Below are positions 53,315-63,125 of a DNA stretch of 64,000 nucleotides, one piece after another. This DNA is from Thiosulfatihalobacter marinus. Lineage in GTDB: Bacteria > Pseudomonadota > Alphaproteobacteria > Rhodobacterales > Rhodobacteraceae. The DNA lies in contig NZ_JAECRZ010000008.1 in the NCBI RefSeq assembly GCF_016019955.1, forward strand, positions 62,001 to 126,000. The letters run 5' to 3'. Positions within the stretch are counted from its first letter, which is position 1. Each line of letters starts with the position of its first letter. The translations under genes were made by a program, and so were the position numbers. The notes beneath the pieces are model-generated. The model worked only from the letters and a program-made list of their open reading frames with translations. It was not told where the DNA came from and made no database searches.

Positions 53315-54048
53315 TTCTCCTGCCGCTCCTGCTCGTGGCGGCCGCGCTCCTGACGCCGCAAGCGGCATCTGCCGTGACCTGCCGTGACCTGTCCTTCGAA
53401 GGCACATCCTACACGGTATGCGAAGTCGCCCCCGCCAGCGAAGACCTGCGCCTGTTCCTGCGCGGCGACGACGGGGAAATCCTGGGACAGTTCACCGACA
53501 TATCGCGCACACTGGACAGCGGGCAAACCCTCGCTTTCGCCATGAATGCTGGCATGTATCACCCGGATCGCCGCCCGGTCGGGTACTATGTCGAAAACGG
53601 ACAACGCGAAACACGCCTCCTGACCAGCGCCAGCAGCGGCAATTTCGGCCTGTTGCCCAACGGCGTTTTCTGCATCCGTGACGGGCGCGCCGACGTGATC
53701 GAAACCCTGCGCTTTGCCGATACCGCGCCGGGCTGCACCTATGCCACCCAATCCGGGCCGATGCTGGTGATCGATGGCGCCCTGCACCCCCGCTTTCTGC
53801 CCGACAGCACCTCGCGCCACACCCGCAATGGCGTCGGCACCTCCGCCGACGGAAAACGCGCGCTCTTTGCCATCTCCAACACCCCGGTCACTTTCTACCA
53901 GTTCGCCCGCCTGTTCCGAGACCGCCTCAACACCCCCAACGCGCTCTATTTCGACGGCAGGATCAGCCGCCTGCACGCCCCCCAGCTGAACCGCTCCGAC
54001 AGCGGCTTCTGGATGGGCCCGATCGTCGGCGTTGTCTCCGGGAACTGA
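53311..54048 (+). CDS. DUF2233 phosphodiester-glycosidase-like exported protein
   Basis: A 245-residue protein with a signal peptide ([20 protein letters not shown]). The mature region carries the NAGPA/DUF2233 fold motifs [57 protein letters not shown] and the last [12 protein letters not shown]. The family is related to the enzyme that uncovers mannose-6-phosphate in lysosomes; bacterial members are thought to act on cell-wall or exopolysaccharide phosphodiesters. It starts with GTG at 53311, overlapping the rbfA stop. Confidence 0.87.
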   Translation: MILLPLLLVAAALLTPQAASAVTCRDLSFEGTSYTVCEVAPASEDLRLFLRGDDGEILGQFTDISRTLDSGQTLAFAMNAGMYHPDRRPVGYYVENGQRETRLLTSASSGNFGLLPNGVFCIRDGRADVIETLRFADTAPGCTYATQSGPMLVIDGALHPRFLPDSTSRHTRNGVGTSADGKRALFAISNTPVTFYQFARLFRDRLNTPNALYFDGRISRLHAPQLNRSDSGFWMGPIVGVVSGN

Positions 54049-54057
54049 CCCCGCCTC

Positions 54058-54120
54058 TTCTTTTGGCTCCAAATATCCCGGGGGTGAATGGGCCAACGGC
54101 CCAGAGGGGGCTGGCCCCCT
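54058..54120 (+). repeat. 3'-end hairpin repeat, family A copy 5
   Basis: Directly after the DUF2233 gene: leader TTCTTTTGGCTCCAAATATC then CCGGGGGTGAA, hairpin 1 TGGGCC-AAC-GGCCCA, hairpin 2 AGGGGGCTGGCCCCCT. It lies between two co-directional genes, 77 bases before truB. Confidence 0.78.
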
Positions 54121-54196
54121 TCGCGCGACCATCAAATTGACACGACATCGCGATTGGGCTACCCCGCCGCCCTCATTCACGCATACGGACAGGCAC

Positions 54197-55111
54197 ATGG
54201 CACGCAAACGCAAGGGACGCGACATTTCCGGCTGGATTGTCATCGACAAACCCGCAGGCATCACGTCAACCGCCGTGGTCAACAAGGTCCGCTGGGCATT
54301 CGATGCGAAAAAGGCCGGGCATGCCGGCACACTGGACCCGGACGCCACCGGCGTACTGGCCGTTGCCCTGGGCGAGGCCACCAAGACCGTGCCCTACATT
54401 ACCGATGCACTCAAATGCTATCGTTTCACCGTACGCCTCGGGCAGGCCACCAATACCGACGACGCCGAAGGCAAGGTGATCGCCACTTCCGACAAACGCC
54501 CGACAGATGACGAAATCAAGACCGCGCTTGGCCGGTTCGTCGGCGACATCATGCAGGTTCCGCCCAAATTTTCCGCAGTGAAGATCGACGGCCAGCGCGC
54601 CTATAAACTGGCCCGCGATGGTGAGGATGTCGAGCTTGCCGCCCGCCCGCTCTGGGTCGAGGAACTGCTTCTGACCGACCGCGAAGATGCCGATCATGTC
54701 ACGCTGGAAATGACCTGCGGCAAGGGCGGTTACGTACGCGCGATCGCCCGCGATCTCGGCGCGGCATTGGGCTGTCATGGCCATGTACGCGAATTGCGCC
54801 GCATCTGGTCCGGCCCGTTCGATGCCGGGGACGGCATCACCATCGACCAGGTCGACGCTTTGGCAAAGTCGTCCGAACTCGATAGCCATCTGCGCCCGCT
54901 CGAAGAGGGCCTTACCGACCTGCCCGAAGTCAAGGCCACCGCGCAAGGCGCCGCGCGCCTGCGCAACGGCAATGCCGGCATGGTGCTCGCCACCGACCTG
55001 GACTATGGCGATGAATGCTGGGCCTCTTTCGATGGGCGCGCCGTCGCCGTCGGCACCTACAAGGGCGGTGAACTGCACCCCAGCCGTGTCTTTGTCCTGC
55101 CACCCGCATGA
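54197..55111 (+). CDS. truB: tRNA pseudouridine-55 synthase
   Basis: A 304-residue enzyme that makes pseudouridine 55 in the T-loop of tRNAs. [15 protein letters not shown] is the N-terminal signature. The catalytic Asp lies in [40 protein letters not shown] and [14 protein letters not shown] follow. The start at 54197 has GGACAGG upstream. It overlaps the DUF1643 gene by 4 bases. Confidence 0.97.
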   Translation: MARKRKGRDISGWIVIDKPAGITSTAVVNKVRWAFDAKKAGHAGTLDPDATGVLAVALGEATKTVPYITDALKCYRFTVRLGQATNTDDAEGKVIATSDKRPTDDEIKTALGRFVGDIMQVPPKFSAVKIDGQRAYKLARDGEDVELAARPLWVEELLLTDREDADHVTLEMTCGKGGYVRAIARDLGAALGCHGHVRELRRIWSGPFDAGDGITIDQVDALAKSSELDSHLRPLEEGLTDLPEVKATAQGAARLRNGNAGMVLATDLDYGDECWASFDGRAVAVGTYKGGELHPSRVFVLPPA

Positions 55112-55626
55112 TCACCCGCGGCTTTCAGAAAGACGATGCCGCCTCTTGGGCCATCTACTCGGATTGCGAAACCTACCGCTACGCGCTCACCCGCGTCTGG
55201 GACACATCCGGCAAACGCGTTCTGTTCATCATGCTCAACCCCTCCAGGGCGACCGAACGCCAGAACGACCCCACAATAGAGCGCTGTGAACGCCGTGCCC
55301 GCGCGCTGGGCTTTGGCGGGTTTCGGGCGGTGAATATCTTCGGCCTGCGTGAAACCCACCCCCGTCTCTTGCGCCGGCACCCCGCACCGGTTGGTCCGGA
55401 TAACGACGCGATCGTTGCCCGGGGCTGTGACTGGGCCGATACGATCATCGCGGCCTGGGGCGCACATGGCGATCACCTCGGGCGCGGGGCGGAGATGCGC
55501 GAACTGCTGATCGCCACCACCCGTCCGGTCCACCATTTCGGGCTCACCAAACAGGGCCACCCGCGCCACCCGCTTTACATTGCCTACGCCCGATCCCCCG
55601 GCCCCTGGCGGATTGACGGAACATGA
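55108..55626 (+). CDS. DUF1643 family protein
   Basis: A 172-residue cytoplasmic protein. The family pattern is evident in [59 protein letters not shown] and the closing [15 protein letters not shown]. No activity has been established for DUF1643 to my knowledge; conserved Asn, Asp, Arg and His residues suggest a nucleotide or nucleic-acid enzyme. It is coupled to truB by ATGA overlap. Confidence 0.85.
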   Translation: MITRGFQKDDAASWAIYSDCETYRYALTRVWDTSGKRVLFIMLNPSRATERQNDPTIERCERRARALGFGGFRAVNIFGLRETHPRLLRRHPAPVGPDNDAIVARGCDWADTIIAAWGAHGDHLGRGAEMRELLIATTRPVHHFGLTKQGHPRHPLYIAYARSPGPWRIDGT

Positions 55627-55730
55627 CCTTCGGCTCTGGCGGCGCGTTAACCACTAACCGCAAAAGAGATTTACCCAGCCACGTGTTCCTGCTGTAATCG
55701 CGTTGGGAAAGTGTGTGGAGTGGTAAGGCA

Positions 55731-56762
55731 ATGCTGTTTCTTGCGGGAATTCTCGGGCTGATGGCCGGTGCGACAGTCTTTGTCGCACTGGACCCCGATC
55801 CGGGCGATATCGACGATGAAACGGACGCGGAACCGGAAACCGCGTCTGCGGACGAAGATGGCAACTCCGGCGCACAGATCCTGATAGACACCGGTCCGGA
55901 CGCGGCGCCCGACGATCCCTCCGGATCCGTGGTCGCGCGCCACGGCGGGGCGGGCAATGACATCCTGTCCGGCGGTGACGACACCGACGAAATCCACGGG
56001 GGTGCGGGCAACGATCAGATCAACGGCTATGGCGGCGACGACACGCTTTCCGGCGCTGCCGGGCGCGATGCGCTGTATGGCGATGACGGGGACGATTCGC
56101 TTTCCGGCGGCGATGATGCCGACCTTCTGCATGGCGAGGGTGGCGCCGATACGCTCGCGGGCGACGCGGGTGATGACACGCTGTTCGGGCATCTTGACGA
56201 CGATTTTCTGAGCGGGGGCGAAGGCGCGGATTCGCTGGTTGGCGGCGCCGGTGACGACGTGCTGCAAGGCAACGCCGGCGATGACGCGTTGCATGGTGGC
56301 CATGACGATGACCGCCTCGAGGGCGGCGCCGGGCAGGACACACTGTTCGGCGGGTTCGGCAATGATCTGGTACGGGGGCTTGGCGCCCAGTCCGATGCCG
56401 GGGATTCGGATTATCTGAACGGCGGTGCGGGCAATGACACCCTGATTGGCGGGCGCGGCGACGTGCTGACCGGCGGCGAGGGCGTGGATGACTTTCTGCT
56501 GGCCCAATGGGATCAGCCCGGCGACGTTCTGACCGTGATGGATTTTGATCCGGACGAAGACAACCTGCTGTTGCTGTACGAAGATTTGGGCGGTGACCCG
56601 GATATCCTTGTGGAACCGGACGCCAATGCCCTTGGCAGCGTGCGGGTTCTGGTGAACGGATCCGAACTGGCGGTGATCCACAACGGTGCGGGCCTGACGG
56701 CGGCGGACATTACGCTTTTGCCGCAGGGAAGCCCGGGTGCCGTGGAATTGCTGCGTCTCTGA
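55731..56762 (+). CDS. RTX-repeat calcium-binding protein with N-terminal membrane segment
   Basis: A 343-residue acidic protein. Residues 1-21 are a hydrophobic segment ([20 protein letters not shown]), followed by an acidic linker rich in Asp and Glu. Residues about 72-260 hold roughly 15 glycine-rich nonapeptides of GGxGxDxLx type ([43 protein letters not shown]), which bind calcium and fold into a parallel beta-roll. The C-terminal 80 residues resemble other RTX tails ([14 protein letters not shown]). The hydrophobic N-terminus is unusual for type I secreted RTX proteins and suggests membrane anchoring. The start at 55731 is preferred over GTG 55713. Confidence 0.85.
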   Translation: MLFLAGILGLMAGATVFVALDPDPGDIDDETDAEPETASADEDGNSGAQILIDTGPDAAPDDPSGSVVARHGGAGNDILSGGDDTDEIHGGAGNDQINGYGGDDTLSGAAGRDALYGDDGDDSLSGGDDADLLHGEGGADTLAGDAGDDTLFGHLDDDFLSGGEGADSLVGGAGDDVLQGNAGDDALHGGHDDDRLEGGAGQDTLFGGFGNDLVRGLGAQSDAGDSDYLNGGAGNDTLIGGRGDVLTGGEGVDDFLLAQWDQPGDVLTVMDFDPDEDNLLLLYEDLGGDPDILVEPDANALGSVRVLVNGSELAVIHNGAGLTAADITLLPQGSPGAVELLRL

Positions 56763-56913
56763 TCGGCGCGCCCGACGACGAGGCCCTTTTCTTTTCCGCC
56801 GGTATCCCCTATATGCGCGCATCTGCCGGACGAATCCCGGCGGTTTTCTCCATAGGACCCTGCTGGACGACATCCCGGCTTGTGCCCTCAATCCTCAACC
56901 AAAGGAGATCCCG

Positions 56914-57183
56914 ATGTCGATCACTGTCGAAGAAAAAGCCCGCGTCATGCAGGAATTCGCAACCAAAGAAGGCGACACCGGTTCGCCCGAAGTTCAGGTT
57001 GCCATTCTGACCTCGCGGATCAACACCCTGACCGAGCACTTCAAGACCCACAAGAAAGACAACCACGGCCGCCGTGGTCTTCTGAAGATGGTGGCCCAGC
57101 GTCGTAAGCTGCTGGACTATCTCAAGGGCAAGGAAGAAGCGCGCTATCAGGATCTGATCAAGCGTCTGGGCATCCGCCGCTAA
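56914..57183 (+). CDS. rpsO: 30S ribosomal protein S15
   Basis: An 89-residue protein with the complete S15 pattern: [39 protein letters not shown] and [16 protein letters not shown]. It binds the central domain of 16S rRNA. The ribosome site AAAGGAGAT precedes ATG 56914. The gap 56763-56913 has a TATATG-type -10 candidate near 56811 and C/T-rich leader sequence. A strong terminator follows. Confidence 0.98.
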   Translation: MSITVEEKARVMQEFATKEGDTGSPEVQVAILTSRINTLTEHFKTHKKDNHGRRGLLKMVAQRRKLLDYLKGKEEARYQDLIKRLGIRR

Positions 57184-57206
57184 AGCGAACCTGCGCAATC
57201 GAATTG

Positions 57207-57237
57207 AAAACGCCCGCTTGATCAAGCGGGCGTTTTT
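57207..57237 (+). terminator. Intrinsic terminator of rpsO
   Basis: Perfect stem CGCCCGCTTG/ATCAAGCGGGCG (57211-57232), flanked by AAAA on the left and TTTTT on the right, 24 bases after the rpsO stop. The near-symmetric A/T flanks allow it to serve the convergent SGNH gene as well. Confidence 0.92.
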
Positions 57238-57256
57238 CGTTCCTGCCGGGGGAACC

Positions 57257-57982
57257 TCAGTTCACCCGCGGCGCCTCGACCGCCTTGATAACCTCGGCCA
57301 CGCGCTGCCCGATCTCGCGGCTCGCCTTGAGCGAAGGGTGGATCATGTCGACCGCGTGATAGGATCTGTCCCCCTTGGGCACCAAGTCCTTGAGCGACAC
57401 GAAATAAACGTCGGGCAGTATTTCCGCCAGCTTTTCGATCCGCGCTTCCAGCTTGTCGCCATCATCGCGGCATTGTTCAATGGGCGACCACGTGCCTGGA
57501 CTGCGCAAATAGCCTACATACACGATCTGAGCGCCGGTCTTGCGCAGACCGTCGACAAGTTTCGGGATCTCACCCTTGCGCCCGTCCTGGGAAATCATGC
57601 GGTTGATCTTCTTGTCACAAGCCATGCAACCACAGCCCATCAACAGATCGTTGCCACCCCCGTTCAGGACGATCCAGTCCCACGCGCCCGGCTTGTACTG
57701 CTTTGCGATCTTCATGCCCATCGCGCCCGAAACAGGCAAATTGTAAATAATGCGCGCGCCGCCAACGGAACGATTCAGAACCGGTTCGCCCAGTTCGTTG
57801 GCAACCGAATGCGAGATCGAATTCCGCGTGATACCATGCCAGGCCATCATACTGTCCCCCATCGCCAGAATGCGCGGGCTGTCGTTGCGCGCCACGATCT
57901 CGGTCTGGCCACGGGTGACGGTTTCGGCGCAAGCGCCCAGAACCAACAAGGCGGCGAAAAGAAGAAAACCGGGAATTTTCAT
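57257..57982 (-). CDS. SGNH/GDSL-type hydrolase lipoprotein
   Basis: A 241-residue predicted lipoprotein: signal and lipobox in MKIPGFLLFAALLVLGAC. SGNH blocks are complete: ILAMGDSMMAW (block I Ser), a Gly in GGARIIY, LNGGGNDLLMGCG (Asn) and DMIHPSLKAS (Asp and His). A CGCMAC cluster after the Asn block may bind metal or form disulfides. It probably deacylates a lipid or carbohydrate ester in the envelope. The start at 57982 was chosen for the signal sequence; the frame stays open upstream without one. Confidence 0.88.
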   Translation of the reverse strand: MKIPGFLLFAALLVLGACAETVTRGQTEIVARNDSPRILAMGDSMMAWHGITRNSISHSVANELGEPVLNRSVGGARIIYNLPVSGAMGMKIAKQYKPGAWDWIVLNGGGNDLLMGCGCMACDKKINRMISQDGRKGEIPKLVDGLRKTGAQIVYVGYLRSPGTWSPIEQCRDDGDKLEARIEKLAEILPDVYFVSLKDLVPKGDRSYHAVDMIHPSLKASREIGQRVAEVIKAVEAPRVN

Positions 57983-58339
57983 TGATCTGCTCACATTACT
58001 CAAGGGGGCGTCGTAGTGTGACGCGTTGACGAAAACCGAACCTGCTGCCCCCTGAGGCCCGGCATGTGGGCCCAGTATTGCCGCATTCCTGCCACAAATC
58101 CACAGCCGCATCGTAAACAGTGTGTTCACTGGTTGGGCCGGCCCGATCAGGCCCTCGGCATCGCTGCCTGAAAATCTTTGTTTTCAAGGCAACCATTTTC
58201 CTATATGGCCGCTGCATCTGTGACGTGACGCCCTGACCCCGGCGCATGGATGGATGAAGGGGTCGGCGGCAATGGGGCCGCTATTTGAAAACGGGAGACC
58301 CGGGATACGCCCGGGAGTGCTCCCAACTAGGAAAAACTG
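57983..58339. promoter_or_regulatory. Divergent region and pnp leader, with long hairpin (58293-58324)
   Basis: A 357-base gap between the SGNH gene (-) and pnp (+). It contains an inverted repeat CCTGAAAATCTTTG then TTTTCAAGG (58168-58189) and TATATGG (58203), a possible -10. A nested hairpin lies just before the pnp start: outer arms GGGAG (58293-58297) and CTCCC (58320-58324), inner CCCGGG-ATACG-CCCGGG (58299-58315). It ends 15 bases upstream of the ATG, where it could control translation. No gene is seen. Confidence 0.55.
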
Positions 58340-60490
58340 ATGTTTGACGTATCGAAGAAAACAATGCAGTGGGGCGAAGAAACGCTCACACTGGAAACGG
58401 GCAAGATTGCCCGTCAGGCCGACGGCTGTGTGATCGCCACTCTGGGCGAAACCTCGGTCATGGCCGCGGTGACTTTTGCAAAGTCGCCCAAGCCCGGTCA
58501 GGACTTCTTTCCCCTGACGGTCCACTACCAGGAAAAATACTACGCCGCGGGCAAGGTGCCCGGTGGCTTCTTCAAGCGCGAGGCGCGGCCGACCGAAAAG
58601 GAAACGTTGACCGCACGCCTGATCGACCGCCCGATCCGCCCGCTGTTCGTGCCCGGCTTCAAGAACGAAGTTCTGGTCATGTGCACCGTACTGAGCCACG
58701 ATCTGGTCAATGACCCCGATATCGTTGCCATGATCGCCGCTTCGGCCGCGCTCACCATTTCCGGCGCGCCGTTCATGGGTCCGATCGCAGGTGCCCGCGT
58801 GGGCTTTGAAGATGGTGAATACATCCTGAATCCCACCGTGGACGACATGCAGGATCTGCGCAACAATCCCGATCAGCGCCTTGATCTGGTGGTGGCCGGC
58901 ACCAAAGACGCCGTGATGATGGTGGAATCCGAAGCCTATGAACTGACCGAAGCCGAAATGCTGGGCGCCGTGAATTTTGCGCACGAGCAGATCCAGCCGG
59001 TCATCGACCTGATCATCGATCTGGCCGAGGCTGCCGCGAAAGAGCCGTTCGATTTCCAGCCGCCGGATTACACCGATCTTTACGCCGCCGTGAAAGCCGC
59101 CGGGGAAGAACAGATGCGCGCCGCGTTCGCCATCACCGACAAGCAGGAACGCACCTCGGCCGTAGCAGCGGCCCGCGAAGCGATCATCGCCGCGCTGACC
59201 GAAGAACAGGCCGAAGATGCCAACCTCGGCTCGGCCCTCAAAAAGCTCGAAGCCTCGATCCTGCGTGGCGACGTGGTGAAAACCGGCAAGCGGATCGATG
59301 GCCGCCGTACTGACGAAGTGCGCGACATCGTTTGCGAAACCGGCCTCCTGCCCCGGACCCACGGCTCGGCGCTGTTCACTCGTGGCGAAACCCAGGGTCT
59401 GGTTGTGACCACCCTTGGCACCGGCGATGACGAACAGTTCATCGACGCGCTGCATGGCAACTTCAAATCCAACTTCCTGCTGCACTACAACTTCCCCCCC
59501 TACTCGGTGGGCGAAGCGGGTCGCGTGGGCCCTCCGGGCCGCCGCGAAATCGGCCACGGCAAACTGGCATGGCGCGCGCTGCAAGCCGTGCTGCCCGCCG
59601 CAACCGATTTCCCCTATACCGTGCGCATCGTGTCGGAAATCACCGAATCCAACGGCTCTTCGTCCATGGCATCCGTCTGCGGCGGTTCGCTGTCGATGAT
59701 GGACGCGGGCGTTCCGCTGAAATCGGCGGTTGCCGGTGTGGCCATGGGGCTGATCCTGGAAGACGACGGTGATTATGCCATCCTGACCGACATCCTGGGT
59801 GACGAAGACCACCTGGGCGACATGGACTTCAAGGTGGCAGGAACCGAAAACGGTATCACCTCCTTGCAGATGGACATCAAGGTGGCCGGCATCACCCCGG
59901 CAATCATGGAGAAGGCCCTGGCACAGGCCAAGGATGGCCGGATGCACATCCTGGGCGAGATGAACAAGGCGCTTTCGGGCGCGGCGGACTTCTCGGTTCA
60001 CGCACCGCGCATCGAAACCATGAACATCCCGACCGATAAGATCCGCGAAGTGATCGGGTCCGGCGGCAAGGTCATCCGTGAGATCGTCGAAGTGTCGGGC
60101 GCCAAGGTCGACATCAACGATGACGGCGTGATCAAGATCGCTTCGCCGAACGGCGAAGCCATCCAGAAGGCCTATGACATGATCCACTCGATCGTGGCAG
60201 AACCCGAAGAAGGCGCTGTCTATACCGGCAAGGTCGTGAAAATCGTCGATTTCGGCGCCTTCGTGAACTTCTTTGGCAAGCGTGACGGCCTTGTGCATGT
60301 CTCCCAGATCGAGAACCGCCGCCTGAACCATCCTTCGGACGTTCTCAAGGAAGGCCAGGAAGTGAAGGTCAAGCTTCTGGGCTTTGACGATCGCGGCAAG
60401 GTGCGCCTGTCGATGAAAGTCGTCGATCAGGAAACCGGCGAGGAACTGCCCCCGCAGCCGCGCGAGAAAAAGGACCGGAACGAGGATTGA
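58340..60490 (+). CDS. pnp: Polyribonucleotide nucleotidyltransferase (PNPase)
   Basis: A 716-residue phosphorolytic 3'-5' exoribonuclease. Two RNase PH domains are evident: residues 1-230 with [18 protein letters not shown] and [18 protein letters not shown], and residues 310-550 with [54 protein letters not shown] and ISGIAMG-like [14 protein letters not shown] domain ([16 protein letters not shown], near 565) and an S1 domain ([16 protein letters not shown], near 633) complete it. It is separated from rpsO here by the SGNH gene, breaking the usual rpsO-pnp pair. Confidence 0.98.
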   Translation: MFDVSKKTMQWGEETLTLETGKIARQADGCVIATLGETSVMAAVTFAKSPKPGQDFFPLTVHYQEKYYAAGKVPGGFFKREARPTEKETLTARLIDRPIRPLFVPGFKNEVLVMCTVLSHDLVNDPDIVAMIAASAALTISGAPFMGPIAGARVGFEDGEYILNPTVDDMQDLRNNPDQRLDLVVAGTKDAVMMVESEAYELTEAEMLGAVNFAHEQIQPVIDLIIDLAEAAAKEPFDFQPPDYTDLYAAVKAAGEEQMRAAFAITDKQERTSAVAAAREAIIAALTEEQAEDANLGSALKKLEASILRGDVVKTGKRIDGRRTDEVRDIVCETGLLPRTHGSALFTRGETQGLVVTTLGTGDDEQFIDALHGNFKSNFLLHYNFPPYSVGEAGRVGPPGRREIGHGKLAWRALQAVLPAATDFPYTVRIVSEITESNGSSSMASVCGGSLSMMDAGVPLKSAVAGVAMGLILEDDGDYAILTDILGDEDHLGDMDFKVAGTENGITSLQMDIKVAGITPAIMEKALAQAKDGRMHILGEMNKALSGAADFSVHAPRIETMNIPTDKIREVIGSGGKVIREIVEVSGAKVDINDDGVIKIASPNGEAIQKAYDMIHSIVAEPEEGAVYTGKVVKIVDFGAFVNFFGKRDGLVHVSQIENRRLNHPSDVLKEGQEVKVKLLGFDDRGKVRLSMKVVDQETGEELPPQPREKKDRNED

Positions 60491-60514
60491 TCCTCTTCCC
60501 TTTCCGAAAAATAG

Positions 60515-60546
60515 AAAGCCCCGGTGAACCATTCACCGGGGCTTTT
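60515..60546 (+). terminator. Intrinsic terminator of pnp (probably bidirectional)
   Basis: Stem AAAGCCCCGGTGAA-CCA-TTCACCGGGGCTTTT between convergent pnp and the peroxiredoxin gene. The flanking A and T tracts are symmetric, so it can end transcripts from either side. It lies 24 bases after the pnp stop. Confidence 0.92.
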
Positions 60547-60567
60547 GCGTTCAGGGCTGGCGCCGCA

Positions 60568-61221
60568 TTACTGGGGCAGCCTGGTGGTGCGCAGATAGGG
60601 GAAATGCGTGGTGAAATCACCGTATTTCGCCCTGGCGTCCTCGTCCGATACCGTCGTGGGGATCACCACATCGCCGCCGGGTGTCCAGTTCGCCGGGGTC
60701 GCCACGTTTTCGCGCGCCGCTGTCTGCAACCCGTCAAGTGCACGCAGCACCTCGGCAAAATTGCGCCCCACATTCATCGGGTAGGTCATCGACAGCTTCA
60801 CCTGCTTGTCCGGCCCGATGATGAACACGGTACGCACCGTGGCACTGTCGGCGGGGGTGCGCCCGTCGGGCAGATAGGCTTCGGCCGGCAACATGTCGAA
60901 CGCCTTGGATACCTCCAGCCCCTCATCCGCAATGATCGGAAAGCCGGCACCGGTGCCCGCATAGCTTTCGATATCGCCTTTCCAGCCCTTGTGCTCCTCT
61001 ACCCCGTCCACGGACACGCCGATCACCTTGGTGTTGCGGCTGGCCCATTCATCGGCCAATTGCGCGACGGCGCCGAATTCCGTGGTGCAGACCGGCGTGA
61101 AATCCTTGGGATGCGAGAACAGGATCGCCCAGCTATTGCCGATCCAGTCGTGGAAATTGATTGTGCCCTGATCGGTTTCAGCGGTGAAATCCGGAACGGT
61201 ATCATTAATTCGAAGGCCCAT
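60568..61221 (-). CDS. 1-Cys peroxiredoxin (Prx6 type)
   Basis: A 217-residue thiol peroxidase. The active loop is SHPKDFTPVCTTEFGAVAQ, with peroxidatic Cys near residue 45, Thr before it and Arg in DSATVRTVFIIG. Only this cysteine is present, as in Prx6. The C-terminal extension TPANWTPGGDVVIPTTVSDE is characteristic of Prx6 enzymes. It reduces hydrogen and organic peroxides. Ribosome site GGGAGAG. It is divergent from the ALDH gene across a 265-base gap. Confidence 0.95.
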   Translation of the reverse strand: MGLRINDTVPDFTAETDQGTINFHDWIGNSWAILFSHPKDFTPVCTTEFGAVAQLADEWASRNTKVIGVSVDGVEEHKGWKGDIESYAGTGAGFPIIADEGLEVSKAFDMLPAEAYLPDGRTPADSATVRTVFIIGPDKQVKLSMTYPMNVGRNFAEVLRALDGLQTAARENVATPANWTPGGDVVIPTTVSDEDARAKYGDFTTHFPYLRTTRLPQ

Positions 61222-61486
61222 CGGTCTCTCCCTTTTGTGGTCCCAAATGACGTTCTGTCACAACACATAGGCACGAAACCCCGTAACCAGAACAGCCTGC
61301 CTGCCAATTCCCGCAAAAACTTCCTCTGCGCAACGTGGCAATCACTTTGGAGCCACCTGGCCCGCCAAATCCACCCTTTACGGCGCGAAATTAATTTGAT
61401 CAAATTATTTGTGACGTGGCGCGCATCCCCTTGCCGCGCGCCATGGGCGCTGACACAGTGCAACACAGATTCTCAGGGAGATTACC
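61222..61486. promoter_or_regulatory. Divergent region with a perfect 16-bp palindrome (61392-61407)
   Basis: The 265-base gap between the peroxiredoxin (-) and ALDH (+) genes. TAATTTGATCAAATTA at 61392-61407 is a perfect inverted repeat about 80 bases before the ALDH start, in an AT-rich island (61388-61411) that could overlap the promoter. It looks like an operator for a dimeric regulator. No other structure or gene is seen. Confidence 0.5.
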
Positions 61487-62914
61487 ATGATCGAGAAACG
61501 CCAATTCTATATCAACGGCCAATGGGTCGACCCGGCAACCGCCAACGATTTCGACGTGATCGACCCGGCCACCGAGGAAGCCTGCGCCGTTATTTCGCTG
61601 GGAAGTCAGGCCGATACGGATGCCGCCGTGGCCGCCGCGCGCGCCGCTTTCAACGGCTGGGCCGATACCCCGCTGGAAGATCGGGTCGCGCTGATCCGGA
61701 AACTGGGCGAGGTTTACAATGCCCGGCGCGAGGAAATGGCCGAAGCCATGCGCATGGAGATGGGCGCGCCGATTGACCTGGCGCGCACCAGCCAATGGGG
61801 AGCCGGAAGCTGGCACCTGGCCGGATTCCTGGAGGCGCTGGAAAACTTCGACTTTGAAAAACAGATGGGCGCTGACCGCATCCGCAAGGAACCGATCGGG
61901 GTATGTGCCTTGATCACGCCCTGGAACTGGCCGATGAACCAGGTCGCGCTCAAGGCGATCCCGGCGATGGCCGTGGGCTGTACCATGGTGCTGAAGCCCT
62001 CCGAAATCGCGCCGTTGTCGTCGCTTCTGTTTGCGGAAATGGTTGACGAGGCCGGCTTCCCGCCGGGCGTGTTCAATCTGGTGAATGGCGATGGTGTCGG
62101 TGTCGGATCACAGCTTTCGGCCCATCCCGATGTGGACATGGTCTCCTTTACCGGCTCCACCCGCGCCGGGATTGCGATCTCCAAGGCGGCGGCGGACACG
62201 CTTAAACGCGTCAGCCTGGAACTGGGCGGCAAGGGCGCCAACATCATCTTTGCCGATGCCGACGAAAAGGCGGTCAAGCGCGGTGTGATCCACTGTATGC
62301 AGAACTCGGGCCAGTCGTGCAACGCGCCGACCCGGATGATGGTGGAACGCGCGGCCTACCCGCAGGCGCTCGAAGTGGCCCGCGCCACGGCAGAGGCCAC
62401 GTCGGTCGGCCCGACCACGCAAAGCGGCCGCCATATCGGCCCGGTCGTGTCGGAATTGCAGTTCAACAAGATTCAGGGCCTGATTGAAACCGGCATCAAG
62501 GAGGGCGCGACCCTGCTCGCAGGGGGGCTTGGCCGTCCCGAAGGCATGAACAAGGGGTATTACGTGCGCCCCACCGTCTTTGCCGACGTGACACCCGACA
62601 TGACCATTTACCGCGAGGAGATCTTTGGCCCGGTCCTGTCGATCATTCCGTTCGACACCGAGGATCAGGCTATCGAAATGGCCAACGATACGGTCTACGG
62701 CCTGACCAACTATGTCCAGACGCAAGACGATGACAAACGGCTGCGCGTGGCCCGCAAGGTGCGGTCGGGCATGGTGGAAACCAACGGTATCTCGCGCGTG
62801 CAGGGCTCTCCGTTTGGCGGCTACAAACAATCTGGCAACGGGCGCGAAGGCGGCGTTTGGGGGCTTGAGGAGTTCTGCGAAACCAAGGCGGTTTCGGGCG
62901 TGCCCATGGGGTGA
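61487..62914 (+). CDS. NAD(P)-dependent aldehyde dehydrogenase
   Basis: A 475-residue single-domain ALDH. Recognisable are ITPWNWPMNQVALKAIPAMA, FTGSTRAGIAI, the general base in VSLELGGKGANI, the catalytic Cys in NSGQSCNAPTRM, and EEIFGPVLSIIPF. Length is typical. The Asn-Trp in the PWNWP motif is common to a clade annotated as broad aldehyde dehydrogenases. Ribosome site AGGGAG. It is followed by its own terminator; pairing with the aminotransferase downstream is possible (for instance acting on sulfoacetaldehyde) but not shown by the sequence. Confidence 0.92.
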   Translation: MIEKRQFYINGQWVDPATANDFDVIDPATEEACAVISLGSQADTDAAVAAARAAFNGWADTPLEDRVALIRKLGEVYNARREEMAEAMRMEMGAPIDLARTSQWGAGSWHLAGFLEALENFDFEKQMGADRIRKEPIGVCALITPWNWPMNQVALKAIPAMAVGCTMVLKPSEIAPLSSLLFAEMVDEAGFPPGVFNLVNGDGVGVGSQLSAHPDVDMVSFTGSTRAGIAISKAAADTLKRVSLELGGKGANIIFADADEKAVKRGVIHCMQNSGQSCNAPTRMMVERAAYPQALEVARATAEATSVGPTTQSGRHIGPVVSELQFNKIQGLIETGIKEGATLLAGGLGRPEGMNKGYYVRPTVFADVTPDMTIYREEIFGPVLSIIPFDTEDQAIEMANDTVYGLTNYVQTQDDDKRLRVARKVRSGMVETNGISRVQGSPFGGYKQSGNGREGGVWGLEEFCETKAVSGVPMG

Positions 62915-62951
62915 GCCGGCGGCTGAAGCTGTAACATGCCAATACGAATTT

Positions 62952-62977
62952 CGCCGGGGCCAGCGCCCCGGCGTTTT
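62952..62977 (+). terminator. Intrinsic terminator after the aldehyde dehydrogenase gene
   Basis: Stem CGCCGGGGC (62952-62960), loop CAGC, stem GCCCCGGCG (62965-62973), then TTTT. It lies 38 bases after the ALDH stop and separates that gene transcriptionally from the aminotransferase gene. Confidence 0.9.
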
Positions 62978-62998
62978 CATTTGCAGCGCCCGCCACAT

Positions 62999-63030
62999 CT
63001 GGACCTATATCGAAACACGATTGGACCTAT
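62999..63030 (+). promoter_or_regulatory. Direct repeat [CT]TGGACCTAT x2, TauR-like operator
   Basis: CTGGACCTAT at 62999-63008 and TTGGACCTAT at 63021-63030, spaced 22 bases start to start (two helical turns), about 95 bases before the aminotransferase gene. From memory, the MocR/GntR-type activator TauR of Rhodobacter capsulatus binds direct repeats of CTGGACYTAA before taurine genes. The match in word, spacing style and target gene supports a TauR site. Confidence 0.65.
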
Positions 63031-63125
63031 CGCCATGGCGATTTATCCGGTCTGAATATGATCAGGTTCCGGCACGCGACTCTCGTGCCGCTTTCTGCTT
63101 CCATCATCGCCAAGGAGGTTCCGCC

